DNA of 25,447 bases from a virus. The translations under genes were made by a program, and so were the position numbers. The stretch is taken from positions 1-25,447 of the IMG/VR virus record IMGVR_UViG_3300009034_000194. One strand, given 5' to 3'. A model generated the notes under the pieces. The model did not search any database and was not told where the DNA came from. It saw nothing but the letters and a program-made list of their open reading frames with translations. The first letter of the stretch is position 1. The number at the start of each line of letters is the position of its first letter. Positions 12,910-20,631 of this stretch are shown here, piece by piece.

Positions 12910-12933
12910 TCAAAATGATTTTGGAGACTTATA

Positions 12934-13665
12934 ATGTCAGAAAAAGAAGAGGAACAGAAAAACCAAGAAGACTTCAAAGCTCAGTGGGACAAGCAGAAGC
13001 AGGAAACGCAGCAGGCCGAGGCCAACTACCAGAAAGCCGTTGAAGAAAAGCAGGTTATATCTGCCGAAAACGCTACATTATCGGTACAACTTGAAAATAT
13101 TCAGCGGTATATGGAAGAGTTGGAAGCGAAGGTAAAGGCCCAGGAAGATGCGAAAACCGACCCTGACTTCGACCCTGACAAAGTTGACCCGAATGTAATC
13201 AAGGAATTGCAACGGGCACGAACCGCTGAAAAAGAGTTGATGGCAAAAGTCAAAGAACTCGAAGGCAAGGCATCTACATACGAGCAGACCGAAAAGCAGC
13301 GGGCGGCGAAGGCCGCGGAAGACAGGGCAGTTAATAAGATTTGCACTTCCCTCGACGAAGAGTTCGGGCCGCAGTTTAGAAATGACGCTATAGCACTTGC
13401 CAAAAAACTTGTCAAGGACGGCAAGGAGCAGCCTATAGAAGATGGCATTGACGGTACGATTCTAATGAGGAAATGTTATAAGCAGCTATCTGAAAAGGCG
13501 AAGTCCAAAGGTGAAGATGATGTTCCGACTGACACGGGTGCCGGCGGGTTGACCCCTGACAAAACCGTAGTAAAAGGTGATACGCAGGATGTGCTCGCCG
13601 ACATGAGACAAAACAAGGGCTGGCTCCAGGAGCCGCTTGGCCCCGGAGAGCCGGACATCTTCTAA
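12934..13665 (+). CDS. Probable capsid scaffolding protein
   Basis: 243 aa. GGAG at 12921-12924 precedes the ATG. The first 120 residues are Glu/Lys/Gln-rich with heptads and almost surely coiled coil. A smaller helical domain follows (about 130-190), then a flexible Gly/Asp/Pro tail that ends PLGPGEPDIF. This composition and the place just before the major capsid gene are characteristic of scaffolding proteins, which line the procapsid during assembly and leave before packaging. Scaffolds vary too much in sequence for a family name by eye. Confidence 0.75.
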   Translation: MSEKEEEQKNQEDFKAQWDKQKQETQQAEANYQKAVEEKQVISAENATLSVQLENIQRYMEELEAKVKAQEDAKTDPDFDPDKVDPNVIKELQRARTAEKELMAKVKELEGKASTYEQTEKQRAAKAAEDRAVNKICTSLDEEFGPQFRNDAIALAKKLVKDGKEQPIEDGIDGTILMRKCYKQLSEKAKSKGEDDVPTDTGAGGLTPDKTVVKGDTQDVLADMRQNKGWLQEPLGPGEPDIF

Positions 13666-13687
13666 CTCCTTTTAATGGGGGGGAATT

Positions 13688-14719
13688 ATGTCAACAGCAG
13701 ATTTAACCAAGGCCACCCGAACGCTTTTTATTCGCACCGTGGATAATATGGTCTTTTACAGGACCCCGGTAGTCGAAGAATTAAAGCGAAGGAATCAGAT
13801 AACCGATTCGGGCGGCACAGCGTATGAAAAACTGGTGGACACTGCGGAAATTGATTCTTTAATGCAGGAGTACACCGCTAACGACGCCCTTACCGATGAG
13901 AAGTCAACGACACTTCAAAAGCCGAAGTTCACAAGGAAATATGCTCAATTGCCCTTGCGTTACGATATTGACGAGTACACTCAGAATATCCACGCGGGTA
14001 AAGAAGAGCAGCTTTTGAACCTGGCGACCCATCTCAACGAAAAGGGCCAGAGGGCGGCCAAGCTATGGCTGTCCAAATCAATCTTTAATAAGGGAAGCAC
14101 GACCCCGGCAGCCGACGGCGGCACGGCTTTCCAATCACTCGTTTCGGCGCTTAACCATGACACCGCCTACGGCACTATTACAAGGACTTACGGTACTACG
14201 GGCGACTATTTTCAGGGTGCGGACCCGACGGCGTTAAACGCCGATATTGCCGCTTCCGGCAGTGCCCAGGACACGGCGACGAACCTGACCATTTCCAACT
14301 TGAGGAAGTGGATAAACGAGTCGAATGTTAGTCAAAATATGGAGAGCGAGGACGACCTGTATATCTGCATGTGTCCCAAGCTCTATAACAAGCTGATAGC
14401 GGAAATGGAAGCCAAGGTCCAGTACAAACCTGCAATGTACCAGCGGCAGGGGATACGGAAATGCGAGCTTGACGGCCATCAGGTTGTTAGCGTGCCTTAC
14501 CTTCAGCAGTCTTCGACGATGAAGACGTGGCTGTTCATTCTCAATATGAAGTATTTCGAGTTGAGACTGCACACGCTTCGCAACTTCTCGCTGACGCCGT
14601 TCGAATGGCAGGGCAAGAACTCCAACGGCTACGATTTCTGGCTGGCAAGGATTATGATTGCCGGGAACTTCATGTGCTGGAAGCCGAACAGTTCAATGTG
14701 GTTAAGTTCGGTAACTTAG
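13688..14719 (+). CDS. Major capsid protein
   Basis: 343 aa. It starts MSTADLTKATRTLFIRTVDN after a GGGGGGG ribosome site (13677-13683). Size, its order (terminase, portal, scaffold, then this gene), the early segment TPVVEELKRRNQITDSGGTA and the later LPLRYDIDEYTQNI with an ensuing helix containing EKGQRAAKLWL are typical of HK97-fold capsid proteins of the group lacking a fused prohead protease. The C-terminal part (from about residue 225) has the alternating strands expected of the P-domain and A-domain. The codon use is GC-rich like that of the terminase and portal genes. Assignment rests on context plus pattern. Confidence 0.8.
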   Translation: MSTADLTKATRTLFIRTVDNMVFYRTPVVEELKRRNQITDSGGTAYEKLVDTAEIDSLMQEYTANDALTDEKSTTLQKPKFTRKYAQLPLRYDIDEYTQNIHAGKEEQLLNLATHLNEKGQRAAKLWLSKSIFNKGSTTPAADGGTAFQSLVSALNHDTAYGTITRTYGTTGDYFQGADPTALNADIAASGSAQDTATNLTISNLRKWINESNVSQNMESEDDLYICMCPKLYNKLIAEMEAKVQYKPAMYQRQGIRKCELDGHQVVSVPYLQQSSTMKTWLFILNMKYFELRLHTLRNFSLTPFEWQGKNSNGYDFWLARIMIAGNFMCWKPNSSMWLSSVT

Positions 14720-14732
14720 AAAGGGGGAAAAC

Positions 14733-15431
14733 ATGGCTAATATAAGATTATCGAAGATAATTCTTAAAGACCAATGGCCGGGTCCGGTTAATCCCAATTA
14801 TGGAACGCCCGTAGATGGCTGGAGCGTAAACGATGGTACGACTCCGGCTTACCCGCTGGGTGAGAAACGCATGGCGTACACCGACAATTCTCATCAGCCG
14901 GGTATGTACACGATGTATTACGGCAACCTGGCCTGTGTTTCGCGCACGAACTACGATATCAGTGCAGACTTTAGTGACGGTAAACAGTGGTGTTCTCACG
15001 CCTGTTTAACCGAAGACGTGTCTTACGCCGCCGACCCTACATACCTGATAGCAAATTCCGACGGCACGTCTCAGCCGATGTATGTAATGCACCTGTGTTC
15101 TACTGACCCTGTGACGGACTATTCAAATTCCGGCGGGGTATGTTTGCCTTGTGCTACTTTAGCGGGTTATGAATACGGCTGGTTCTGGGTAGGCGGGGTA
15201 TGTCCGTGCAAGGACGTAACTATCATGGACGAAAGTGATACGGGAGCAGGTGTAGACCTGACGACCGACGACACTCTTATTCCCGGCGGCAATTGCTTTA
15301 TGTGTATAACCGCCAGAAGTTGTGTGATTGGTTCTGAGTTTACCCTGACATCTATAGAGCTTTCTCTCGGTGCCGAAACTCAAATAGTAACGCCCAACTC
15401 TTTTGGCTGGGCCACGGCGGTAGACGCTTAG
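14733..15431 (+). CDS. Structural paralogue 1 (W-P-G / YGWFWVGGVCP family)
   Basis: 232 aa, after an AAAGGGGG ribosome site. It is the first of three tandem homologues. Shared blocks are QWPGPVNPN (about residues 13-21), GEKRMAYTDNSHQPGMYTMY (about 43-62) and EYGWFWVGGVCPCKDVT (about 146-162), followed by a shared GAGVDL turn. It is predicted nearly all beta, and rich in Gly, Thr, Asp, Trp and Cys. Products of this type behind the capsid gene are probably decoration, head fibre or connector proteins. The family is unknown to me. Confidence 0.7.
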   Translation: MANIRLSKIILKDQWPGPVNPNYGTPVDGWSVNDGTTPAYPLGEKRMAYTDNSHQPGMYTMYYGNLACVSRTNYDISADFSDGKQWCSHACLTEDVSYAADPTYLIANSDGTSQPMYVMHLCSTDPVTDYSNSGGVCLPCATLAGYEYGWFWVGGVCPCKDVTIMDESDTGAGVDLTTDDTLIPGGNCFMCITARSCVIGSEFTLTSIELSLGAETQIVTPNSFGWATAVDA

Positions 15432-15915
15432 AAAGGGGGTACTTTATGGCTGTAACAAACATAAGAGAAATTGTTCTCTACGACAACTGGCCGGGGTGCC
15501 CGAACCCCACCCTTTCAAGACCTAACGACGGGTGGGACGGGACTATAACGGCATGTTTAAGCGCCCCTGCCTACGAACCTGGAACGAAAATCATGTTCCA
15601 AAGTGACAGTACATACACGCCGGGCATGGTCACTATGTGTTATATGCGGTACATAGAAGGTTCCGATACCGCGAGCGACGACGGCGACGCCGGCGATTTA
15701 AGTGACCACGAAGCGGTCTGTTGCCATGTAAATTCTTCGGGCAGCGACGGTCTTGACGCCGCCGCCGCCGATGCCACAGAGCGGCAATGGTGGAATGTTT
15801 CACACGATACCACTAATACCGATGCCACTCTTGCCGGTGGTGTCGGCGCTGTTGCCGTTGCCTGCGGAGAAATGAGTACGGGCGAATACGGCTGGTTCTG
15901 GGTAGGCGGGGTATG
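15171..15915 (+). repeat. 32-bp exact direct repeat within paralogues 1 and 2
   Basis: Positions 15171-15202 and 15884-15915 are identical over 32 bases and encode the EYGWFWVGGV core. Such DNA identity within otherwise diverged copies points to a recent duplication, or to gene conversion or strong constraint limited to this block. Confidence 0.7.
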
Positions 15916-16096
15916 CCCGTATCTGGACGTTACAAAGTTCGATAACCTTACTACGGGGGCCGGCACTGACGTTTTGACTGTTAGCGTGGCGATAGGCAAG
16001 TTAATTGGGACTGTCGATGCGTCGGGAAATATTACCTTTGGTCTTTACGATGGTTCACGACATCCCTGTGGTTTTTCAATGGCAAGTGAGGCTTAG
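15446..16096 (+). CDS. Structural paralogue 2
   Basis: 216 aa, second of the tandem trio, after AGAAAGGGGG. It keeps DNWPGCPNP, PGMVTMCYMRY and EYGWFWVGGVCPYLDVT but is the most divergent in the first half, where an Asp/Ala-rich stretch (SDDGDAGDLSDHE and AAAADATE) replaces the usual central part. Its last 40 residues (SVAIGKLIGTVDASGNITFG) resemble a small beta domain absent from paralogue 1. The DNA coding for the WFWVGGV block is identical to paralogue 1 over 32 bases. Confidence 0.7.
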   Translation: MAVTNIREIVLYDNWPGCPNPTLSRPNDGWDGTITACLSAPAYEPGTKIMFQSDSTYTPGMVTMCYMRYIEGSDTASDDGDAGDLSDHEAVCCHVNSSGSDGLDAAAADATERQWWNVSHDTTNTDATLAGGVGAVAVACGEMSTGEYGWFWVGGVCPYLDVTKFDNLTTGAGTDVLTVSVAIGKLIGTVDASGNITFGLYDGSRHPCGFSMASEA

Positions 16097-16110
16097 AAAG
16101 GAGGCCAAAA

Positions 16111-16842
16111 ATGGCTCATAATGCAATACCACTGTCCTCCGTTCATCTTGTCGATAATTGGCCGGGGCCGGTGAATCCCAATAAGGGAAAGCCCATCGGC
16201 GGATGGGACGGTACTCACGACAGTTTCAAAACTGCCGTTGACTCTACCGTTCCCGCCCAGCCGATAGGCGAGAAACGAATGGCGTACACTGACAATAGTC
16301 ATTGTCCGGGCTGGTACACCATGATGTACTTGCAGTACCATGCCTTTGAGAACGCCTGTATTAGTAAGGATATGTCCGATTCCCTACAGTTATGCACGCC
16401 CTATGACGGTTCTGACTGTGAATCTTACGACAATTCTTTTGCGCAGTATTACACCGTTACCAACGAAATCACTAAGGGCAATTCCGACGCTACAAGGGGG
16501 ATGCGAATAGCGTTTCCCTGTAGCACTATGGACTCTGACGGGACTTCTGTTGATGTTTCCGCCAATAATGCTTACGGCGACCAGTGGGGCTGGTTCTGGG
16601 TAGAAGGCGTGTGTCCCTGTAAGGATGCAACGATTCTTGACGGGACCGCCGGCAACGGCCTTGGTGTAGAGTTTGAATGTGCAAGTACCTATACGGGTGG
16701 TCCAATGACGCTCGATGATTTTTCATCGGACGGGACTACGGGCTATATCTTTTTCAAAGAGGCTGTTTCGGACGCAACGATAGCGTTTGTGGGCGTAAGA
16801 AACTCACCGATTGTTGCATACGGAGATATTAGCGGAAGCTAA
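16111..16842 (+). CDS. Structural paralogue 3
   Basis: 243 aa, third of the trio, after AGAAAGGAGG. It has DNWPGPVNPNKGKPIGGWDG, GEKRMAYTDNSHCPGWYTMM and WGWFWVEGVCPCKDAT. The middle is expanded relative to paralogue 1. It is closer to paralogue 1 than to paralogue 2 in the first 70 residues. Its C-terminus (TGYIFFKEAVSDATIAFVGV) matches the extra end domain of paralogue 2. The set looks like repeated duplication with exchange of end domains. Confidence 0.7.
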   Translation: MAHNAIPLSSVHLVDNWPGPVNPNKGKPIGGWDGTHDSFKTAVDSTVPAQPIGEKRMAYTDNSHCPGWYTMMYLQYHAFENACISKDMSDSLQLCTPYDGSDCESYDNSFAQYYTVTNEITKGNSDATRGMRIAFPCSTMDSDGTSVDVSANNAYGDQWGWFWVEGVCPCKDATILDGTAGNGLGVEFECASTYTGGPMTLDDFSSDGTTGYIFFKEAVSDATIAFVGVRNSPIVAYGDISGS

Positions 16843-16853
16843 GGAGGTGACAA

Positions 16854-17207
16854 ATGTCAGGAATTAACACTGCTACACAATTTGTCGGCACCCTCCAGGG
16901 CGGTATGAAGTTCGAGACAGGTTATATCTGTTATACCAACGCCGGATACGATGTTTCCTCTGCATTGGCTGTTTCCGAGGCCGACTGGAGTGAGACGCGA
17001 AGCGTACCCACCACACTTAATACCGTTATCGCGGGCTGGATGTATTCTACCTGTGACGCCGGCGGTGAGGTCGGGTGTTTAACCGGAAGCGGATTAGCTG
17101 CTCGCGAAGTTACTTATCACACAGGCAGGGGTCAGGTCGTGGACTTTACCCTTGACGAATCAGCTTCATCATTAGGCGGCGACTTTTATTTAATCTTCGG
17201 ATGGTAA
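16854..17207 (+). CDS. Small structural paralogue A, 117 aa
   Basis: Preceded by AAGGAGGTG, the best ribosome site of the window. It starts MSGINTATQFVGTLQGGMKF. The pattern is beta-rich, with VPTTLNTVIAGWMYST (about residues 51-66), then VVDFTLDE, and it ends DFYLIFGW. It is the first of three tandem small paralogues that share MxFETG/EVG, VPTxLxxVxGGxM and a final GW. A small outer-capsid or tail decoration protein is likely; the family is not recognised. Confidence 0.65.
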   Translation: MSGINTATQFVGTLQGGMKFETGYICYTNAGYDVSSALAVSEADWSETRSVPTTLNTVIAGWMYSTCDAGGEVGCLTGSGLAAREVTYHTGRGQVVDFTLDESASSLGGDFYLIFGW

Positions 17208-17218
17208 GGAGGTAATTT

Positions 17219-17542
17219 ATGGGTTGGGATAACGCATCACAATTTCAGACTTCTGCCAGAACAATGAGGATAGAAGTCGGATGTGGTTCTTCGCTCGGAT
17301 GTCTTGACGGCACGGACACGGGCCATTCGAGTCATGGTGTGCCAACGAACCTGACGTATGTAGCAGGCGGCTGGATGATGTGCATGTCAACGGCAGGCGC
17401 AGTTTCCAGTAAGCCTATCTATTCGGGTTGCGTTACTTCGCAGATGGTTCCAAGTGACCATTCGTGGGGTGCGGGCTACCTTGACTTTACAATGGAAGAG
17501 TCCTGTGAGGGCATTAACCAGTATATTTTGTTTGGATGGTAA
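17219..17542 (+). CDS. Small structural paralogue B, 107 aa
   Basis: Preceded by AAGGAGG. The core VPTNLTYVAGGWMMCMST and the end YLDFTMEESCEGINQYILFG followed by a final W align with paralogues A and C. Seven cysteines, including VGCGSSLGCLDG near residue 24, suggest disulfides or metal, as in paralogue A. The gene follows A after eleven bases and leads to C after ten. Confidence 0.65.
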   Translation: MGWDNASQFQTSARTMRIEVGCGSSLGCLDGTDTGHSSHGVPTNLTYVAGGWMMCMSTAGAVSSKPIYSGCVTSQMVPSDHSWGAGYLDFTMEESCEGINQYILFGW

Positions 17543-17552
17543 GGAGATAATT

Positions 17553-17837
17553 ATGGGATTTGCAGATTTATCATTATCAAATGGCCTCCAGCAAATGAGT
17601 GGTTCTGGTCATACTCTTCGTTTTGAGGCCGGTTGTTTTAGCGGGGCCTCGACCACAATGGCGGTGCCTACACGACTTGTTCATGTTGTCGGTGGCCTGA
17701 TGATAGGTTGTTTGACTTCGACAGGCTCGGCGGGGCGACCGTTAATAGGCTCTGTATGTGAAGGCGGGTTTGTGGAATTTACTATGAACTACGCACCGGC
17801 GGGTCAGGCAACTCCGTATTTTGTTGCAGGATGGTAA
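17553..17837 (+). CDS. Small structural paralogue C, 94 aa
   Basis: The ATG at 17553 is chosen for its AAGGAGAT ribosome site; the frame is open further upstream, inside the end of paralogue B, but without a ribosome site. VPTRLVHVVGGLMIGCLTST, then FVEFTMNYAPA and the end PYFVAGW align with A and B. It is the shortest of the three and closes the block before a hairpin-rich spacer. Confidence 0.65.
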   Translation: MGFADLSLSNGLQQMSGSGHTLRFEAGCFSGASTTMAVPTRLVHVVGGLMIGCLTSTGSAGRPLIGSVCEGGFVEFTMNYAPAGQATPYFVAGW

Positions 17838-17906
17838 AAGGAAGGGACGTCTTTCTTCCTTCTCCGAGAGGGGGATATGAGAGCGTTAGAAGCGTGTCTG
17901 TCCCCC
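17838..17906 (+). promoter_or_regulatory. Two hairpins in the spacer before the connector gene
   Basis: AAGGAAG/CTTCCTT (17838-17844 and 17855-17861) and GGGGGA/TCCCCC (17870-17875 and 17901-17906). Neither is followed by a T-run. A 13-codon frame with a purine-rich ribosome site (17877-17918) lies across the second one. They could lower read-through into the connector and sugar genes or protect the 3' end of the highly expressed structural message. Confidence 0.4.
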
Positions 17907-17926
17907 TACTCGTATTAAGGTGATTT

Positions 17927-18661
17927 ATGGCATTGACAGGCGCAGGCATAACAGACGAGGTGCAGGCCCTTTGCGGCAGGCCCACTAATCAGGTACTCCT
18001 GACCAACGCCCGCGTTACGCGCTGGCTCAACGAGGCGGTTAAAAAGATAGCAGAGGAATGTCCCGACCTCGAAGAGTTGCAGTTCGATAATACCGATTCG
18101 TTTGATACCACCGAAACGAACGTATATGCGGTAAACGAAATAACGGTCGGCGACGCTACGGGCGAAGATACCGTTTGTCATATCTTCGATGTTTTTTATC
18201 TGGACGGTAACGAATCGAGACAATTGACGTACATTCACCCGGACGAGTTCGACGCCGCATGGCCGGACCCCACCCATTCGGACATACCAAAAACCAGACC
18301 CTCCCATTGGACAATGCAGGAAGACCTTTCCGGCGGCTATATTAAGATGATGCCTTTTTGCCTTACCGAATATTGTGATAAAGACTTGAGAATTACCGGT
18401 TCAATGTATCCGGGCGAATGGACTACCGAAGATTCTACGGAAGGCCGATTGAAGGATTGTGACGATGCTATCATCGCTTATAGTGTCTGGAAGGGATTTA
18501 ACGCCATTGGTAACGACCTGAAGGCCGCTTTATGGAAAAAGACATGGAGCAATCCCGACCCGCTGACCGGCGAAGACTACGGCGAGCTGGAGAAGATAAA
18601 GTTCCGGTCGGGCAGGGAACACGGCTGGGACGGCAATATATTCTACGATAGTTATGAGTAA
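17927..18661 (+). CDS. Probable head-tail connector (adaptor) protein
   Basis: 244 aa. The N-terminal part ITDEVQALCGRPTNQVLLTN followed by ARVTRWLNEAVKKIAE has the pattern of head-completion/adaptor proteins that dock under the portal: a helical start, then D/N-x-R-x-x-RWLNEA. A beta-rich middle with IHPDEFDAAWPDP (about residues 102-114) and HWTMQEDLSGGYIKMMPF (about 126-143) is also typical, as is the late helical part with YSVWKGFNAIGNDLKAALW. AAGGTG is the ribosome site. Its stop overlaps the ATG of the sugar synthase by eight bases, which ties the sugar cassette to the virion genes. Confidence 0.7.
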   Translation: MALTGAGITDEVQALCGRPTNQVLLTNARVTRWLNEAVKKIAEECPDLEELQFDNTDSFDTTETNVYAVNEITVGDATGEDTVCHIFDVFYLDGNESRQLTYIHPDEFDAAWPDPTHSDIPKTRPSHWTMQEDLSGGYIKMMPFCLTEYCDKDLRITGSMYPGEWTTEDSTEGRLKDCDDAIIAYSVWKGFNAIGNDLKAALWKKTWSNPDPLTGEDYGELEKIKFRSGREHGWDGNIFYDSYE

Positions 18662-19514
18662 GGAAGTAAAGATAGTAGCTGAGATGGGGGCCTCTCATCA
18701 TCAGGACGGCGAGACGGCGAAGCAGATAATAGACGCCGCCAAATGGGCCGGTGCCGATGCCGTTAAAGTCCAGATGTTTACGCCCGACCAGATGACCTTA
18801 AACTCCAAAGAGGACAGATTTATTATAAAGGAAGGTCAATGGAAGGGTTTTAAGCTCTGGGACTTGTACGAGGCGGCTGCAATGCCCGTGGAGTGGGTTC
18901 CGGGCCTGAAGAATTACACCGAGTCTTTGGGAATGGAGTTTTTCACTTCGGTCTATCATCCCGATGCCGTGGACTGGGCCGAGGAAATTGGCATACCAAA
19001 GTACAAGATAGCCTCTTTTGAGATAACTTATTTAGAGTTAATTGAGAAGGTAGCGAAGACAAAAAAGCCCGTATATATTTCTACGGGCACGGCGACTTTT
19101 GACGAGATTAAAGCCGCTGTAAATGCGGTCAAAAAGCACAATAAAAAACTTACACTGTTATATTGTGTAAGCGAATATCCGCCTCGGATAGAGGACATGA
19201 ACCTTCGCACGATAGATGCGATGGGCCACGCCTTCAAGGCCAGGATGGGTCTGTCCGACCATACCGAGGGCATGGTGGCCGCAGTAGCATCCGTTTCTCT
19301 GGGAGTTACCGTTATTGAAAAGCATATCAGGGTGGACGATATCGGCCTGGACAATTTTGCCATGATGCCTGAGCCGTTCAGGATAATGGTCAAAACGGTC
19401 AGGGCGGCGGAGCAGTCTTTGGGCAGGGTCACTTACGGCGGAAAAAAGAAATTCACAAGAGAAAAGATAGAAGGAAGATGGATACGAGTCGTTTCGACAA
19501 CAAGACAATCCTGA
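18654..19514 (+). CDS. neuB: NeuB/PseI-family nonulosonic acid synthase lacking the C-terminal SAF domain
   Basis: 286 aa. The family condenses phosphoenolpyruvate with a six-carbon amino sugar to form a nine-carbon nonulosonic acid (sialic, legionaminic or pseudaminic acid). The TIM-barrel motifs are intact: AEMGASHH (residues 9-16), AGADAVKVQMF (32-42), FKLWDLYEAAAMPVEW (66-81), YKIASFEIT (117-125), PVYISTGTA (139-147), GLSDHTEGM (199-207) and IEKHIRVDD (221-229). His203 and His224 match the metal ligands of NeuB. Usual members are 335-355 aa and end in an antifreeze-like SAF domain that reaches into the partner's active site; this one stops where that domain should begin. SFEITYLELIE favours the PseI subtype. 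No ribosome site is seen; translation is probably coupled to the connector gene. It overlaps pseB by 37 bases. Confidence 0.88.
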   Translation: MSKEVKIVAEMGASHHQDGETAKQIIDAAKWAGADAVKVQMFTPDQMTLNSKEDRFIIKEGQWKGFKLWDLYEAAAMPVEWVPGLKNYTESLGMEFFTSVYHPDAVDWAEEIGIPKYKIASFEITYLELIEKVAKTKKPVYISTGTATFDEIKAAVNAVKKHNKKLTLLYCVSEYPPRIEDMNLRTIDAMGHAFKARMGLSDHTEGMVAAVASVSLGVTVIEKHIRVDDIGLDNFAMMPEPFRIMVKTVRAAEQSLGRVTYGGKKKFTREKIEGRWIRVVSTTRQS

Positions 19515-20392
19515 TAACGGGCGGGACCGGCAGTTTGGGTCATGTCCTGGTCAGGAAGCTATTTGACAAGTTCACAGCGAAAAAGGTGATAGTATATTCA
19601 CGGGACGAGTTCAAACAGTCTGTTATGGCTGAAGAACTGCACGAGGACAGGCTGCGGTTCTTTTTAGGCGACGTAAGGGACCGCAGCCGCCTGTCTCGCG
19701 CGTTAAGGGGTGTGGATTACGTTATTCACGCCGCCGCATTGAAGCAGGTTCCTGCCCTTGAATATAATCCGACTGAAGCGATAAAGACCAATGTAATCGG
19801 CACTATGAACGTGGCGGAGGCATGTGTTGGGGGGGATGTCTCTGCCGCGGTTCTTATATCCACCGATAAGGCCGTCAATCCCGTTAATCTTTACGGCGCC
19901 TCCAAACTTGTCGCCGAGAAGATATTTACCGCCGCCAATGCAATCGGCACAACGATGTTTTCGTCTGTAAGATACGGTAATGTTATAGGGTCGAGAGGGT
20001 CGGTAATGCCCCTTTACCAGAGACTTGCCGAAGAAGGCAAGGCCCTGCCCGTTACCCACATTGATATGACCCGTTTCTGGATTACCCTGGAAGAGGCGGC
20101 TGATTTGGTGTTTTTCGCACTCCAGTATTCCGACCGCAGCGGCAAAGTGATTGTGCCCCAGATACCCTCAATGAAGATAGTCGATATTGCCGGAACTATC
20201 GGGCCGGACTCTGAAATAGTAGTTATCGGTAAACGAGCGGGCGAAAAGCTGCATGAGACCCTGATAGCGGAGGATGAAGTTAAGGCGGTTTTATTGAAGA
20301 AGGACGGCCTTGTAGATTACAGGCCGAAGGCGTTTAACAGCAGAGACAATGATTTATGGCTGACGCCGGAAGAGTTAAGGAAGAAATTATGA
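19478..20392 (+). CDS. pseB: PseB-type UDP-GlcNAc 4,6-dehydratase (inverting)
   Basis: 304 aa, short-chain dehydrogenase fold. It would turn UDP-GlcNAc into the 4-keto-6-deoxy sugar that starts the pseudaminic acid pathway. Seen: NAD-binding GGTGSLG (15-21), YSRDEFKQ (40-47), GDVRDRSRL (64-72), IHAAALKQVPALEYNP (83-98), ISTDKAVNPVNLYGASK (127-143) with catalytic Asp130, Lys131, Tyr139 and Lys143, RYGNVIGSRGSVMPLY, MTRFWIT and GEKLHETL. These match the PseB/FlaA1 group closely. It is about 25 residues shorter than usual at the C-terminus. GAAGGAAG precedes the ATG, which lies inside the synthase gene. The next gene overlaps by four bases. Confidence 0.9.
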   Translation: MDTSRFDNKTILITGGTGSLGHVLVRKLFDKFTAKKVIVYSRDEFKQSVMAEELHEDRLRFFLGDVRDRSRLSRALRGVDYVIHAAALKQVPALEYNPTEAIKTNVIGTMNVAEACVGGDVSAAVLISTDKAVNPVNLYGASKLVAEKIFTAANAIGTTMFSSVRYGNVIGSRGSVMPLYQRLAEEGKALPVTHIDMTRFWITLEEAADLVFFALQYSDRSGKVIVPQIPSMKIVDIAGTIGPDSEIVVIGKRAGEKLHETLIAEDEVKAVLLKKDGLVDYRPKAFNSRDNDLWLTPEELRKKL

Positions 20393-20631
20393 ATACCTGT
20401 AGAGAATGTGAATACGTCGAGCATTTAACCTGGGAGGAAGAGCGCAGCAGAGGCAGGCTTGGCAGTCACATTTCAAAAGAAAGCCGCTGGCTCTGCCTGA
20501 GATTTCCGCCCACGTCAAGCGGCGGCTTTAAATCAAAAGGTCGTGATGAACTTATAAAATATTCGGGATACAATATAGTATTCGAGTTCAACATAGCTTG
20601 TGGTGAGTTTGAGAAAAGGAAGAAATTATGA
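20389..20631 (+). CDS. Small cysteine-containing protein, 80 aa
   Basis: The ATG overlaps the pseB stop (ATGA) behind AAGGAAGAAA. It starts MNTCRECEYVEHLTWEEERS; further cysteines lie in WLCLRFPP and ACGEFEKR. CxxC...C...C suggests a zinc-binding fold. The pattern CxxCxY...W.C..F.P...CGEF resembles small phage and bacterial proteins of unknown function. It overlaps the reductase gene by four bases, so it is translated within the sugar unit, but a role in sugar synthesis is not shown. Confidence 0.6.
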   Translation: MNTCRECEYVEHLTWEEERSRGRLGSHISKESRWLCLRFPPTSSGGFKSKGRDELIKYSGYNIVFEFNIACGEFEKRKKL

